Virus record (IMG/VR): IMGVR_UViG_3300020207_000109
Location: 1 to 29,766 of that record
Strand: one strand, 5' to 3'
Length of the DNA: 29,766 nt
From: a virus
Positions 23,908-29,766 of the stretch are shown one piece after another. The position numbers and the translations under genes were made by a program. Each line of letters opens with the position of its first letter. The stretch's first letter is position 1. A model generated the notes under the pieces. That model was not told where the DNA came from, ran no database searches, and saw only the letters and a program-made list of their open reading frames with translations.

Positions 23908-25011
23908 ATGTTGGATGCACTTAAACAACTTTTTGAAGGAGCCGGACTAAGCGAAGAAGTCTCTGCTGAAATTCAAGAAGCTTGGAATAGCAAGATTAAA
24001 GAAAATCGCTTGCAAGTGACAGCCGAACTACGTGAAGAATTTGCTGAAAAGTATGAGCACGACAAGCAGGTTATGACCGAAGCAGTTGATTCTATGATCT
24101 CAGACAAACTAGCTGAAGAAATTTCAGAACTAGCTGAAGATCGTAAGCAACTAGCAGAAGCAAGAGCAAAGTATGCAGTAGCAATGCGTGAAAATGCAGA
24201 CTTACTGAAAAACTTTGTTGTTAAGCAATTGGGTTCAGAAATTAACGAACTTCACGAAGATCAAAAAGCAATGGCTGACAAATTTTCCAAGTTAGAAGAA
24301 TTTATTGTAGAAGCATTAGCTAAAGAAATTGGTGAATTCTATGAAGATAAGAAAGATTTAGCTGAAACAAAAGTACGTTTAGTACGTGAAGCTAAAACCA
24401 AGTTTGCAGAAGTTAAGAAAACTTTTGTAGAAAAGAGTACTAAAGCGGTAGCGGAAGCAGTTGAGAAGGGTCTTAAGAAAGAGATTTCAACACTGAAAGA
24501 AGATATCGAAACTGCTCGCAGAAATGATTTCGGACGTAAACTATTTGAAGCGTTTGCAAACGAATATCAAAATAGCTACTTGAACGAAAAGTCTGAAACA
24601 GCAAAACTACTTAAAGTAGTAGAGCTTAAAGACAAGCAATTAGCTGAAGCAAAAGCGTCTGCTGATGAAAAGGCACAACTAGTTGAAAGCAAAGATGCAG
24701 AAATTAGACGTGCAAAAGATCATGCAACACGCACAGCTACCTTAAATGAATTACTAGGTCCACTTAGCGGTTCACAAAAGGAAATCATGAACGACTTACT
24801 GGAATCAGTACAAACAGCGAAGTTAACTTCGGCGTTTGAAAAATACTTGCCTAGCGTAATGGCTGGCAACACTCCAGAAAAGCAAAAGGCAACACTCACT
24901 GAAGGCAAAGAAGTAACAGGCAACAAAGAAACTATCGATAGTGACATCAGCAAGCAAGGCTCGTTCACAGAGAACGTAGTCGACATTAGACGTCTTGCTG
25001 GAATTAAATAA
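23908..25011 (+). CDS. 22: Prohead scaffold (core) protein gp22
   Basis: This 367-aa protein is almost wholly helical and charged, with long runs of Glu, Lys and Ala and coiled-coil heptads, as expected for the major internal scaffold around which gp23 assembles and which gp21 degrades before DNA packaging. The start MLDALKQLFEGAGLSEEVSA and repeated motifs such as LAEEISELAEDRKQLAEA and FVVKQLGSEINELHEDQK fit the marine T4-like gp22 group. T4 gp22 is 269 aa. The C-terminus carries NVVDIRRLAGIK. AGAGGAG precedes the ATG; gp23 follows after 10 nt. Confidence 0.9.
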   Translation: MLDALKQLFEGAGLSEEVSAEIQEAWNSKIKENRLQVTAELREEFAEKYEHDKQVMTEAVDSMISDKLAEEISELAEDRKQLAEARAKYAVAMRENADLLKNFVVKQLGSEINELHEDQKAMADKFSKLEEFIVEALAKEIGEFYEDKKDLAETKVRLVREAKTKFAEVKKTFVEKSTKAVAEAVEKGLKKEISTLKEDIETARRNDFGRKLFEAFANEYQNSYLNEKSETAKLLKVVELKDKQLAEAKASADEKAQLVESKDAEIRRAKDHATRTATLNELLGPLSGSQKEIMNDLLESVQTAKLTSAFEKYLPSVMAGNTPEKQKATLTEGKEVTGNKETIDSDISKQGSFTENVVDIRRLAGIK

Positions 25012-25021
25012 GGAGAATATA

Positions 25022-26194
25022 ATGTCAGAACTATTAACAGGACGCTGGCAGGATACAAAAACAGCACTTCTTGAAGGCCTTTCAGGCAACAAAAAATCAG
25101 TGATGGACGTTGCTTTGGAAAACACTAAGAAGTACTTAACTGAAACAGCATCGGCAGGTGCTACTTCAGCAGGTAATGTTGCAACTCTTAACAGAGTTAT
25201 CCTACCCGTTATTAGACGTGTAATGCCCACAGTTATCGCAAACGAGATTGTAGGCGTTCAACCAATGACTGGCCCAGTTGGTCAAATTCACACTCTACGT
25301 GTACGTTACAGCGACACAGCTGATGACGCAGTAGCAGGTGAAGAAGCACTATCACCATTCAAGATTGCTCTTGGATATTCAGGTGATGAAGCTGGCTCAG
25401 ACGCAGGTGCGGCAAACGCAACAGGAGCTCTTGAAGGTACAGCTGGTAACAGACTAAGCATTCAGATCTTAAAGCAAACTGTAGAAGCGAAATCCAGAAA
25501 GCTATCAGCTCGCTGGACTTTTGAATCTGCACAAGATGCACAAGCTCAACAAGGCATTGACATCGAAGCTGAGATCATGGCTGCTCTAGCTCAAGAAATT
25601 ACCGCTGAAATCGACCAAGAAGTTCTTGAATCACTTTACAGTTTAGCAGGTTCAGCTGAATCAGACGTACAGTTTGACCAGGCTGCCGTTTCAGGTACTG
25701 CTACATTCGTAGGTGACGAACACGCGGCACTAGCTGTTATGATTAACAGAGCGGCAAACAAAATTGCTCAAAGAACTAGACGTGGTGCTGGTAACTTTGC
25801 AGTTGTTTCGCCACACACTCTAACTGTACTACAGTCTGCAACAACTTCAGCGTTCGCAAGAACAACTGAAGGTTCTTTTGAAGCTCCAACTAACACTAAG
25901 TTTGTTGGTACTTTAAACAGTGCAATGAAAGTATATGTAAACTCATATGCTTCAGACAGCAAAGACGTACTAGTTGGTTACAAAGGCTCAAGCGAATCAG
26001 ATGCGGCGGCATTCTATTGCCCATACATCCCGCTAATGAGCTCAGGTGTTGTACTTGATCCATCAACATTCGAACCAGTCGTATCATTCATGACACGTTA
26101 TGGTTATGTTGAGTTGAACAACACTGCGTCATCACTAGGTAACGCGGCAGACTACTTAGCAAGAGTAAGCGTAGCAAACGTTTCATTCAGCTAA
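25022..26194 (+). CDS. 23: Major capsid protein gp23
   Basis: This 390-aa major capsid protein of the gp23 family starts at the ATG at 25022 (MSELLTGRWQD), preceded by AAGGAG; a longer frame to 24995 overlaps gp22 and lacks a ribosome site. Conserved parts include RVILPVIRRVMPTVIANEIV (residues about 58-77), GVQPMTGPVGQIHTLRVRY, a central GIDIEAEIMAALAQEITAEI, and the C-terminal PYIPLMSSGVVLDPSTFEPV followed by SFMTRYGY. It is shorter than T4 gp23 (521 aa), probably because it lacks the T4 insertion domain. Leu16-Leu17-Glu18 fits the gp21 cleavage rule near the N-terminus (inference). A strong terminator follows 24 nt after the stop. Confidence 0.97.
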   Translation: MSELLTGRWQDTKTALLEGLSGNKKSVMDVALENTKKYLTETASAGATSAGNVATLNRVILPVIRRVMPTVIANEIVGVQPMTGPVGQIHTLRVRYSDTADDAVAGEEALSPFKIALGYSGDEAGSDAGAANATGALEGTAGNRLSIQILKQTVEAKSRKLSARWTFESAQDAQAQQGIDIEAEIMAALAQEITAEIDQEVLESLYSLAGSAESDVQFDQAAVSGTATFVGDEHAALAVMINRAANKIAQRTRRGAGNFAVVSPHTLTVLQSATTSAFARTTEGSFEAPTNTKFVGTLNSAMKVYVNSYASDSKDVLVGYKGSSESDAAAFYCPYIPLMSSGVVLDPSTFEPVVSFMTRYGYVELNNTASSLGNAADYLARVSVANVSFS

Positions 26195-26218
26195 GATATA
26201 GTTGTAAAACAAAATTAA

Positions 26219-26245
26219 GGGCAGTGGCAACACTGCCCTTTTTTT
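26219..26245 (+). terminator. Intrinsic terminator after gp23
   Basis: Perfect 8-bp stem GGGCAGTG/CACTGCCC with GCAA loop, followed by seven T. It ends the capsid operon. Confidence 0.95.
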
Positions 26246-26273
26246 ACGACTAAAACCCTAACCGAAAGGCTTT

Positions 26274-26420
26274 ATGGCTCGTGTTAAATTTAATCCGAAC
26301 ATAGAAGTACACGAAACTACAAAAAAGAAAACATCAATCGGCGGCGGAAGAATATCTACTTGCATGATGAATAAAAGTAAAAAACGTAGTTACAAAAAGT
26401 ATCGTGGACAAGGCAAATAA
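26274..26420 (+). CDS. 48-aa basic protein downstream of gp23
   Basis: This short frame starts MARVKFNPNIEVHETTKKK and ends KKRSYKKYRGQGK. It has many Lys/Arg residues, no membrane segment, and a purine-rich AAAGG before the ATG. Small basic proteins with an N-terminal RVKFNP and a C-terminal KYRGQG occur in marine T4-like phages as far as I recall. It could bind nucleic acid or the acidic scaffold, but the role is unknown. It lies just after the gp23 terminator, so it needs readthrough or an unseen promoter. Confidence 0.65.
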   Translation: MARVKFNPNIEVHETTKKKTSIGGGRISTCMMNKSKKRSYKKYRGQGK

Positions 26421-26422
26421 CA

Positions 26423-26430
26423 GATAAATA
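26423..26430 (+). promoter_or_regulatory. Late promoter for the riboswitch transcript
   Basis: GATAAATA with expected +1 at 26436, exactly one base before the 5' arm of the glutamine aptamer (26437). This exact fit supports both assignments. Confidence 0.7.
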
Positions 26431-26435
26431 ATATT

Positions 26436-26480
26436 ACGTTCATCCTACGGGACGGAAGTAGCATAATGCGAAGGAACGCA
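26436..26480 (+). promoter_or_regulatory. Glutamine riboswitch (glnA / Downstream-peptide class)
   Basis: The sequence fits the glutamine-binding aptamer consensus: P1 arms CGTTC (26437-26441) and GAACG (26474-26478), P2 TCC-TAC-GGGA, the conserved core GGGACGGAAGTAG (26449-26461), a short P3 GCA-TAA-TGC, and GCGAAGGAACGC at the 3' side. This class is known from cyanobacteria and marine metagenomes, where it precedes glutamine synthetase, other nitrogen genes or short downstream peptides. Here it precedes a 32-aa frame. Ligand and class come from established knowledge; the effect on expression is not visible. Confidence 0.85.
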
Positions 26481-26507
26481 CTTTAACCCTTTAACTAGGA
26501 GAAGTGT

Positions 26508-26606
26508 ATGAGTAAATATACCCTTTGGTGCTACACAAGACTTTTCAGACAGCACCATATAGAAAAAATTAACTTTTTGGTAAGAAAAAGGTTGACTTCT
26601 GCGTAG
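26508..26606 (+). CDS. 32-aa downstream peptide under the glutamine riboswitch
   Basis: This short frame begins MSKYTLWCYTRLFRQHHIEK and ends in a basic segment FLVRKRLTSA. AGGAG lies 6 nt upstream of the ATG. It starts 28 nt after the aptamer, matching the Downstream-peptide arrangement. Its last codons overlap the -35 box of the ncRNA promoter. In cyanobacteria, short proteins under this riboswitch include glutamine synthetase inhibitors (IF-type); I do not see convincing similarity to those here, so function is open. Confidence 0.65.
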   Translation: MSKYTLWCYTRLFRQHHIEKINFLVRKRLTSA

Positions 26607-26620
26607 CAATTTGCTATATT
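26592..26620 (+). promoter_or_regulatory. Sigma70-type promoter for the 26627 RNA
   Basis: TTGACT (26592-26597), exactly 17 bp, then TATATT (26615-26620). It has the same form and spacing as the two consensus promoters of gp55 and gp47. Expected +1 is 26627. Confidence 0.75.
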
Positions 26621-26626
26621 ATACTT

Positions 26627-26871
26627 AATATAAAGGCGACGGCTTTTATAGTGTAGTGCAAGGAAGAGGCGTTTACCAGAGCGTCGAACTTGGCTAGTTA
26701 GGGGTGGTACCCAGGCATGGTAGTAGAAATACGCTGTGTCACATCGCTCTACCGAGCGGAACTAGGCTACTGGGGTTTCAGATGGTATCGGGTCCCCGGT
26801 TTGCAGGAAAACCTAATCCTGTCTACACAATTTATTAAAAGGCTTACAGCGAGAGTTGTAGGCCTTTTTCC
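26627..26871 (+). ncRNA. Apparently undescribed structured RNA of about 245 nt
   Basis: A transcription unit without a plausible gene: sigma70-type promoter upstream and intrinsic terminator at the end. The 5' end folds into an 8-bp hairpin (26629-26636 with 26643-26650) whose loop CGACG (26637-26641) is complementary to CGTCG at 26682-26686, a likely pseudoknot. Further pairs are CTAGTT (26694-26699) with AACTAG (26760-26765), GGGT/ACCC (26702-26712), TCGCTC/GAGCGG (26744-26759) and CAGG/CCTG (26804-26821). The region looks more GC-rich than the neighbouring genes. I found no signature of tRNA, tmRNA, RNase P RNA, 6S RNA or a group I intron. Because the promoter is of host type, it may be made early, before the late genes around it. 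Confidence 0.65.
26839..26871 (+). terminator. Intrinsic terminator of the ncRNA
   Basis: A 10-bp stem (26839-26848 with 26857-26866, one G-U pair) and 8-nt loop, followed by a T-rich tract. It would also stop transcripts coming from the riboswitch promoter. Confidence 0.9.
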
Positions 26872-26877
26872 TTTTTA

Positions 26878-26885
26878 GATAAATA
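26878..26885 (+). promoter_or_regulatory. Late promoter for the virion protein operon
   Basis: GATAAATA, expected +1 near 26891, right after the ncRNA terminator and before a leader of about 88 nt leading to the 26980 gene. Confidence 0.65.
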
Positions 26886-26890
26886 CTTTT

Positions 26891-26979
26891 GTCAGATAGT
26901 GTGCCGCAGGGCGGACTTATGCTGAACCAACAGCGTAGCGACTAGAACTCGCATCGGACTTCTAATAAGGAGAAAACAA
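26891..26979 (+). promoter_or_regulatory. Structured leader of the 26980 gene
   Basis: Three small hairpins fit within the leader: CCGC/GCGG (26904-26914), ATGCTG/CAGCGT (26919-26936, 6-nt loop) and GCGA/TCGC (26938-26952). The heptamer CGGACTT occurs twice (26912 and 26955 regions). AAGGAG then precedes the ATG. It may stabilise the mRNA or sense something; no known riboswitch core is visible. Confidence 0.4.
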
Positions 26980-27342
26980 ATGGGAAGACCACTTAATAAA
27001 AGATACTTTGGTGCAACTGGTGCGTCAGACGCAACAGTTCCAGTAAGATTTCACGACGGATCAAGCCTAATTGAAGGTTACATTGTAGAACAAAAAGGTT
27101 CTAATAAATTTAAATGTTCAAACGACGGTGACACAATTGAGCGTACTTGTTTCTTAACAAGCGACGGAAGCACACCTAATGCTAACAACGAATGTCAAAT
27201 TATTGGCATCGGTGCAGGCGGTGCGGCTATTGCTATTGCTAAAATTACAGGACGTAAAGCAGTTGACTATGATGGAAATTCTTATACATGGGCAACTGAA
27301 GATGACTCTACAGAATCGCTACTAAGATTAACAGCAATCTAA
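26980..27342 (+). CDS. Conserved small virion-type protein (MGRPLNKRYFG family)
   Basis: This 120-aa protein starts MGRPLNKRYFG and continues with beta-rich, Gly-rich sequence, ending with YTWATEDDSTESLLRLTAI. Proteins with the LNKRYFG start are frequent in marine phages and are usually unassigned. It has no signal peptide or catalytic motif. As first gene of a late unit followed by fibre-like proteins, it is likely structural (inference). Strong AAGGAG precedes the ATG. Confidence 0.65.
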   Translation: MGRPLNKRYFGATGASDATVPVRFHDGSSLIEGYIVEQKGSNKFKCSNDGDTIERTCFLTSDGSTPNANNECQIIGIGAGGAAIAIAKITGRKAVDYDGNSYTWATEDDSTESLLRLTAI

Positions 27343-27354
27343 GGAGCAGACTAG

Positions 27355-28317
27355 ATGTCTAAGTTTCTAAATGTACCTAATGGTAACTATACTGTAACTG
27401 TACAATCGGGCGGGGAGATTCGTCTCGACACAGGTGTGGAAGCAGGTACTGTTAGAGTAACAGGCGACTTAGTTGTAGAAGGTGATACTACCACTGTTAG
27501 CAGTGAAAATCTTACAGTTAAAGACAACATTATTGTTATTAACGAAGGAGAAACCGGTAGTAGTGGTATCACACTTCAGCAAGCAGGTATTGAAATTGAT
27601 AGAGGCGGCGATGCTGTCACTTATACTTCAGTACGCATGGTGTTTGACGAAACTCTAAACTATAGAGATCCATTAACTAATACTGTAAAAAGCGGTGCGT
27701 TTACGTTTAGAGATCTAAATAATGCACTAATTGGTATCCGTGTAAACAGTATTTCAACCGGTGGCGGCGACTTAAATTTAATTAATAGCGGTACTGGTGT
27801 TGTAAGAGTTGACGGAACAAACAACTACGAAGATCAAGTTACAGAAGATGATATACTTACTAACAAAAAGTATGTAGATGATGCTATTGTTAGTGGTATT
27901 CAAAACATTACTATTAAAAACATTGTACAAGGTGATTCAAAGGTTGAATTATCAGACGACGATGTTGAAGCAGTTACAAGTAATTTTGATATTACTATTA
28001 ACGGAACATCAGTAGCAAACTTTAAAGAAAATAATTCTACTATTGAAAATATTTTGTTTGAAGGAAATACTATTTCAACGGATACTAGTGGAACAGAATT
28101 AATTCTTGCTAGTTTTGGTACAGGTTCTGTCACAGTTGACGGAATTTTAAAAATGCCTGAACAAGTATCAGATCCAGTTTCAGTAGCAGACGGAACACTT
28201 TTATACGGTAAAGAGCCAGGACTTGGAACTACAGGTTTATATTACGTAAATAGTAATGACACAGCAGACGAAGTAATTGGTAGAAACAGATCATTACTTT
28301 ATAGTATGATTTTTTAA
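27355..28317 (+). CDS. Virion structural / fibre-like protein
   Basis: This 320-aa beta-rich protein contains TVRVTGDLVVEGDTTTVSSE followed by NLTVKDNIIVINEGETG (residues about 32-68), a motif repeated in large T4-like marine virion proteins thought to be fibre or baseplate-peripheral components. Repeated short strands with Gly/Asn/Thr turns continue to the C-terminus, and TNKKYVDDAI (about 171-180) is a motif common in phage tail-fibre proteins. No enzyme motif is seen. AAGGAG precedes the ATG, 12 nt after the previous stop. Confidence 0.65.
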   Translation: MSKFLNVPNGNYTVTVQSGGEIRLDTGVEAGTVRVTGDLVVEGDTTTVSSENLTVKDNIIVINEGETGSSGITLQQAGIEIDRGGDAVTYTSVRMVFDETLNYRDPLTNTVKSGAFTFRDLNNALIGIRVNSISTGGGDLNLINSGTGVVRVDGTNNYEDQVTEDDILTNKKYVDDAIVSGIQNITIKNIVQGDSKVELSDDDVEAVTSNFDITINGTSVANFKENNSTIENILFEGNTISTDTSGTELILASFGTGSVTVDGILKMPEQVSDPVSVADGTLLYGKEPGLGTTGLYYVNSNDTADEVIGRNRSLLYSMIF

Positions 28318-28326
28318 GGAAATAAA

Positions 28327-28659
28327 ATGGCAATAGCAAACGGAACAATAGCACTAACAGATACAACATTATTAACTGTGCCGGCTGACAAAACCTATGC
28401 CATTACAGCATTAATAGTATGTAATACTGCAACATTCGACTCAAGCGGTAATAACGACACTGAGTTCGATTTACATATTGTTAAAAGCGGACAATCAAGA
28501 GGTCCAGCAAATCAAATTGTAAATAACTTGTTTATTGCAGGTTCAGATACATTTACATTTGATAGCGAAAAAATTGTAATGGAAGCAGGCGACAAAATTG
28601 TAGCAGTAAGTCAAGCACCAGCTAACTTAGCGGCAACAATCAGCTACTTGGAGGTATAA
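28327..28659 (+). CDS. Small beta-sandwich virion protein
   Basis: This 110-aa protein has the pattern TYAITALIVCNTATFDSSGN (residues about 24-43), DLHIVKSG (50-57), IVNNLFIAGSDTFTFDSEKI (65-84) and VMEAGDKIVAVS. It resembles small conserved proteins of marine T4-like phages with an immunoglobulin-like or fibre-associated beta fold. A structural accessory role is likely, not proven. AAGGAAA precedes the ATG. Its stop shares bases with the next start (TAATG). Confidence 0.6.
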   Translation: MAIANGTIALTDTTLLTVPADKTYAITALIVCNTATFDSSGNNDTEFDLHIVKSGQSRGPANQIVNNLFIAGSDTFTFDSEKIVMEAGDKIVAVSQAPANLAATISYLEV

Positions 28660-29189
28660 TGAGATTTCTGAAAAGTTTAAGTCTTAATAGACGACAATTA
28701 TCAGTAAATGCTCCGGGCATTAACTACACTACAGAAGGCAATGTTGTTATGCAAACAACAAAGTCTCTCTTAGTGCCTAAAGGTGCTCAAAATGAAAGAC
28801 CCTACAATGCTGAAGAAGGACTTATACGTTATAACACAGACGAAACAAACTTTGAAGTTTATCAAGACGGAACTTGGAAGCCTATTCGATTTAGAGAACC
28901 AATTACAATTACAAATCAAAACTTAGGTAACGGTGATGGAACAGAAACAGTATTTGGTCCTTTAGATTCGGGTGATGCATTCTATCCTGTTCCTATTGCA
29001 GAAGCAAACATTTTAGTATTTGTTGAAAACGTTTTTCAGTTACCAGTATCAAACTACTCATTATTGCAAAGTTCAGGAGGCAGTTTAACTGGTCCTAATG
29101 CACCTTATCTAGACGGCTGGTACATTAAATTTGGTACTCCAGTACCTAGCGGAAAACCTGTAAACGTGCTACACAATTTTGACAAGTAA
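28659..29189 (+). CDS. Virion structural protein, fibre-associated type
   Basis: This 176-aa protein contains GLIRYNTDETNFEVYQDGTW followed by KPIRFREP (residues about 49-76), a motif common at the start of phage tail-fibre and neck proteins (a peptide that reads parameters such as RYNT...FE.Y). The C-terminal half has ILVFVENVFQLPVSNYSLLQ, also typical of fibre proteins of marine T4-like phages. Translationally coupled to the preceding gene by TAATG. Confidence 0.6.
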   Translation: MRFLKSLSLNRRQLSVNAPGINYTTEGNVVMQTTKSLLVPKGAQNERPYNAEEGLIRYNTDETNFEVYQDGTWKPIRFREPITITNQNLGNGDGTETVFGPLDSGDAFYPVPIAEANILVFVENVFQLPVSNYSLLQSSGGSLTGPNAPYLDGWYIKFGTPVPSGKPVNVLHNFDK

Positions 29190-29193
29190 TTCC

Positions 29194-29201
29194 TATAAAT
29201 A
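29194..29201 (+). promoter_or_regulatory. Late promoter for the 29221 gene
   Basis: TATAAATA, exact consensus, expected +1 near 29207, followed by GAGGAG and the ATG at 29221. Confidence 0.75.
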
Positions 29202-29220
29202 CATAAAAGAGGAGTTACAA

Positions 29221-29766
29221 TGGCACAACAGGTCCAACGTATCGGCGGTCAGTTACTTGCCGAAAATCTACAAAGAGAATTAGCAGATCTAGCGTTTGAT
29301 ACTGATTTACTTGTTATTAAACGAGACGGAACAATTGGTGTTAATACTCATACCACTCCTCGAAAACTAACTGTAAACGGATCTTTTAAAAGTAATAGTG
29401 GAGATGCAAGTCCTGATATTATTTTAGGAAACAGTCTTACGGTTGGCGACTTTACTATTAGTAGTTTAGGTGCAAGTGTTCCTAGCGGAAATGTTACACT
29501 GCAAACTACACACCCAGACGGCTTCTTTACAATGGGCGGTCTTGGTAGTTTAAATTACGCTGTAAGAAGTTCAGGTGCAATCGAAGCTATTGTAACTAAT
29601 GCAAGTGTTGGGTTCCAATCAACTTGGAAAGCAGGAATGACAACTGCTTGGAACAACGAAGATTACTATGGCGAATACTGGTACCCAGGTCCTAAAGACA
29701 GTGCAAGTGCTCCTGACAATGACGGTGATAGATTATATGCAGAAGCACAAGCAATTTCCCTCAGAG
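29221..29766 (+). CDS. Large fibre-like virion protein, 3' end cut by window
   Basis: The frame runs 182 codons to the window edge without a stop. It begins MAQQVQRIGGQLLAENLQRE and continues with LAFDTDLLVIKRDGTIGVNT, then beta-rich repeats (TVNGSFKSNSGD, SLTVGDFTISSLG). The start and the DLLVIKRDGTIGVNT.T.P..L.V.G pattern are those of long structural or tail-fibre proteins of marine T4-like phages. It has its own late promoter and a strong ribosome site. The total length cannot be seen. Confidence 0.65.

Noticed and set aside
26627-26871. Idea that the RNA is a tRNA, tmRNA, RNase P RNA or group I intron
   Set aside because: I see no T-arm GGTTCGAATCC-like motif, CCA end, tmRNA tag frame, RNase P core or intron P7-type core, and no split coding sequence around it.
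1-29766. CRISPR arrays, insertion sequences, integrase and attachment sites
   Set aside because: No regularly spaced direct repeats, transposase, integrase or terminal inverted repeats were seen; the gene order is that of a lytic T4-like phage.

Overview
The window is about 29.8 kb of an AT-rich genome of a T4-like tailed phage (myovirus) of the marine cyanophage/pelagiphage type. The gene set is diagnostic: T4-family gp6, gp25, gp53, gp48, gp5, gp26, gp20, gp21, gp22 and gp23, the late sigma factor gp55, and the recombination nuclease gp47/gp46. Late promoters match the T4 consensus (TATAAATA, here mostly T/G-ATAAATA). No photosynthesis gene or tRNA is visible, so the host cannot be fixed from the window. 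A glutamine-riboswitch motif and the gene repertoire point to a marine bacterial host.

Layout. Positions 1-10366 (minus strand) hold a baseplate operon read right to left: gp48, gp53, a large gp27-like hub protein, gp5 hub/spike with a GH19-like lytic domain, a CHAP-type peptidase, a PAAR spike tip, gp25 and gp6 (cut by the window edge). Several junctions are TAATG overlaps. Positions 10391-14796 (plus) are an early/middle block: gp55 and gp47-gp46, each behind a consensus sigma70-type promoter (TTGACA, 17 bp, TATAAT), then a small basic protein and a GIY-YIG nuclease. Positions 14797-15245 are noncoding and rich in RNA hairpins. A hypothetical protein with a possible prohead-protease site follows (15274-15951).

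Positions 15954-17065 (minus) encode gp26 and a gp51-like reading frame that has no start codon. At the end of gp26 there is an in-register T TTT TTC heptamer, a 5-nt spacer and a perfect 12-bp stem. The gp51-like part is therefore most simply made by programmed -1 frameshifting, as in the tail-assembly chaperones of lambda-like phages. The tape-measure candidate lies directly across the divergent promoter region.

Positions 17134-26194 (plus) hold the tape measure, gp20 portal, a small conserved protein, a glycosyltransferase-like protein, a gp67-like acidic core protein, gp21 protease, gp22 scaffold and gp23 capsid, closed by a strong terminator. Positions 26274-26979 hold a 48-aa basic protein, a glutamine-riboswitch motif placed at a late-promoter start site, a 32-aa downstream peptide, and an apparently undescribed RNA of about 245 nt with its own sigma70-type promoter, a pseudoknot-capable 5' hairpin and an intrinsic terminator. 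Positions 26980-29766 encode five virion or fibre-like proteins, the last cut by the window edge.

How it works together (inference): host polymerase reads the sigma70-type promoters to make gp55 and gp46/47. gp55 then directs transcription from the late promoters that serve the baseplate, tail, capsid and fibre genes.
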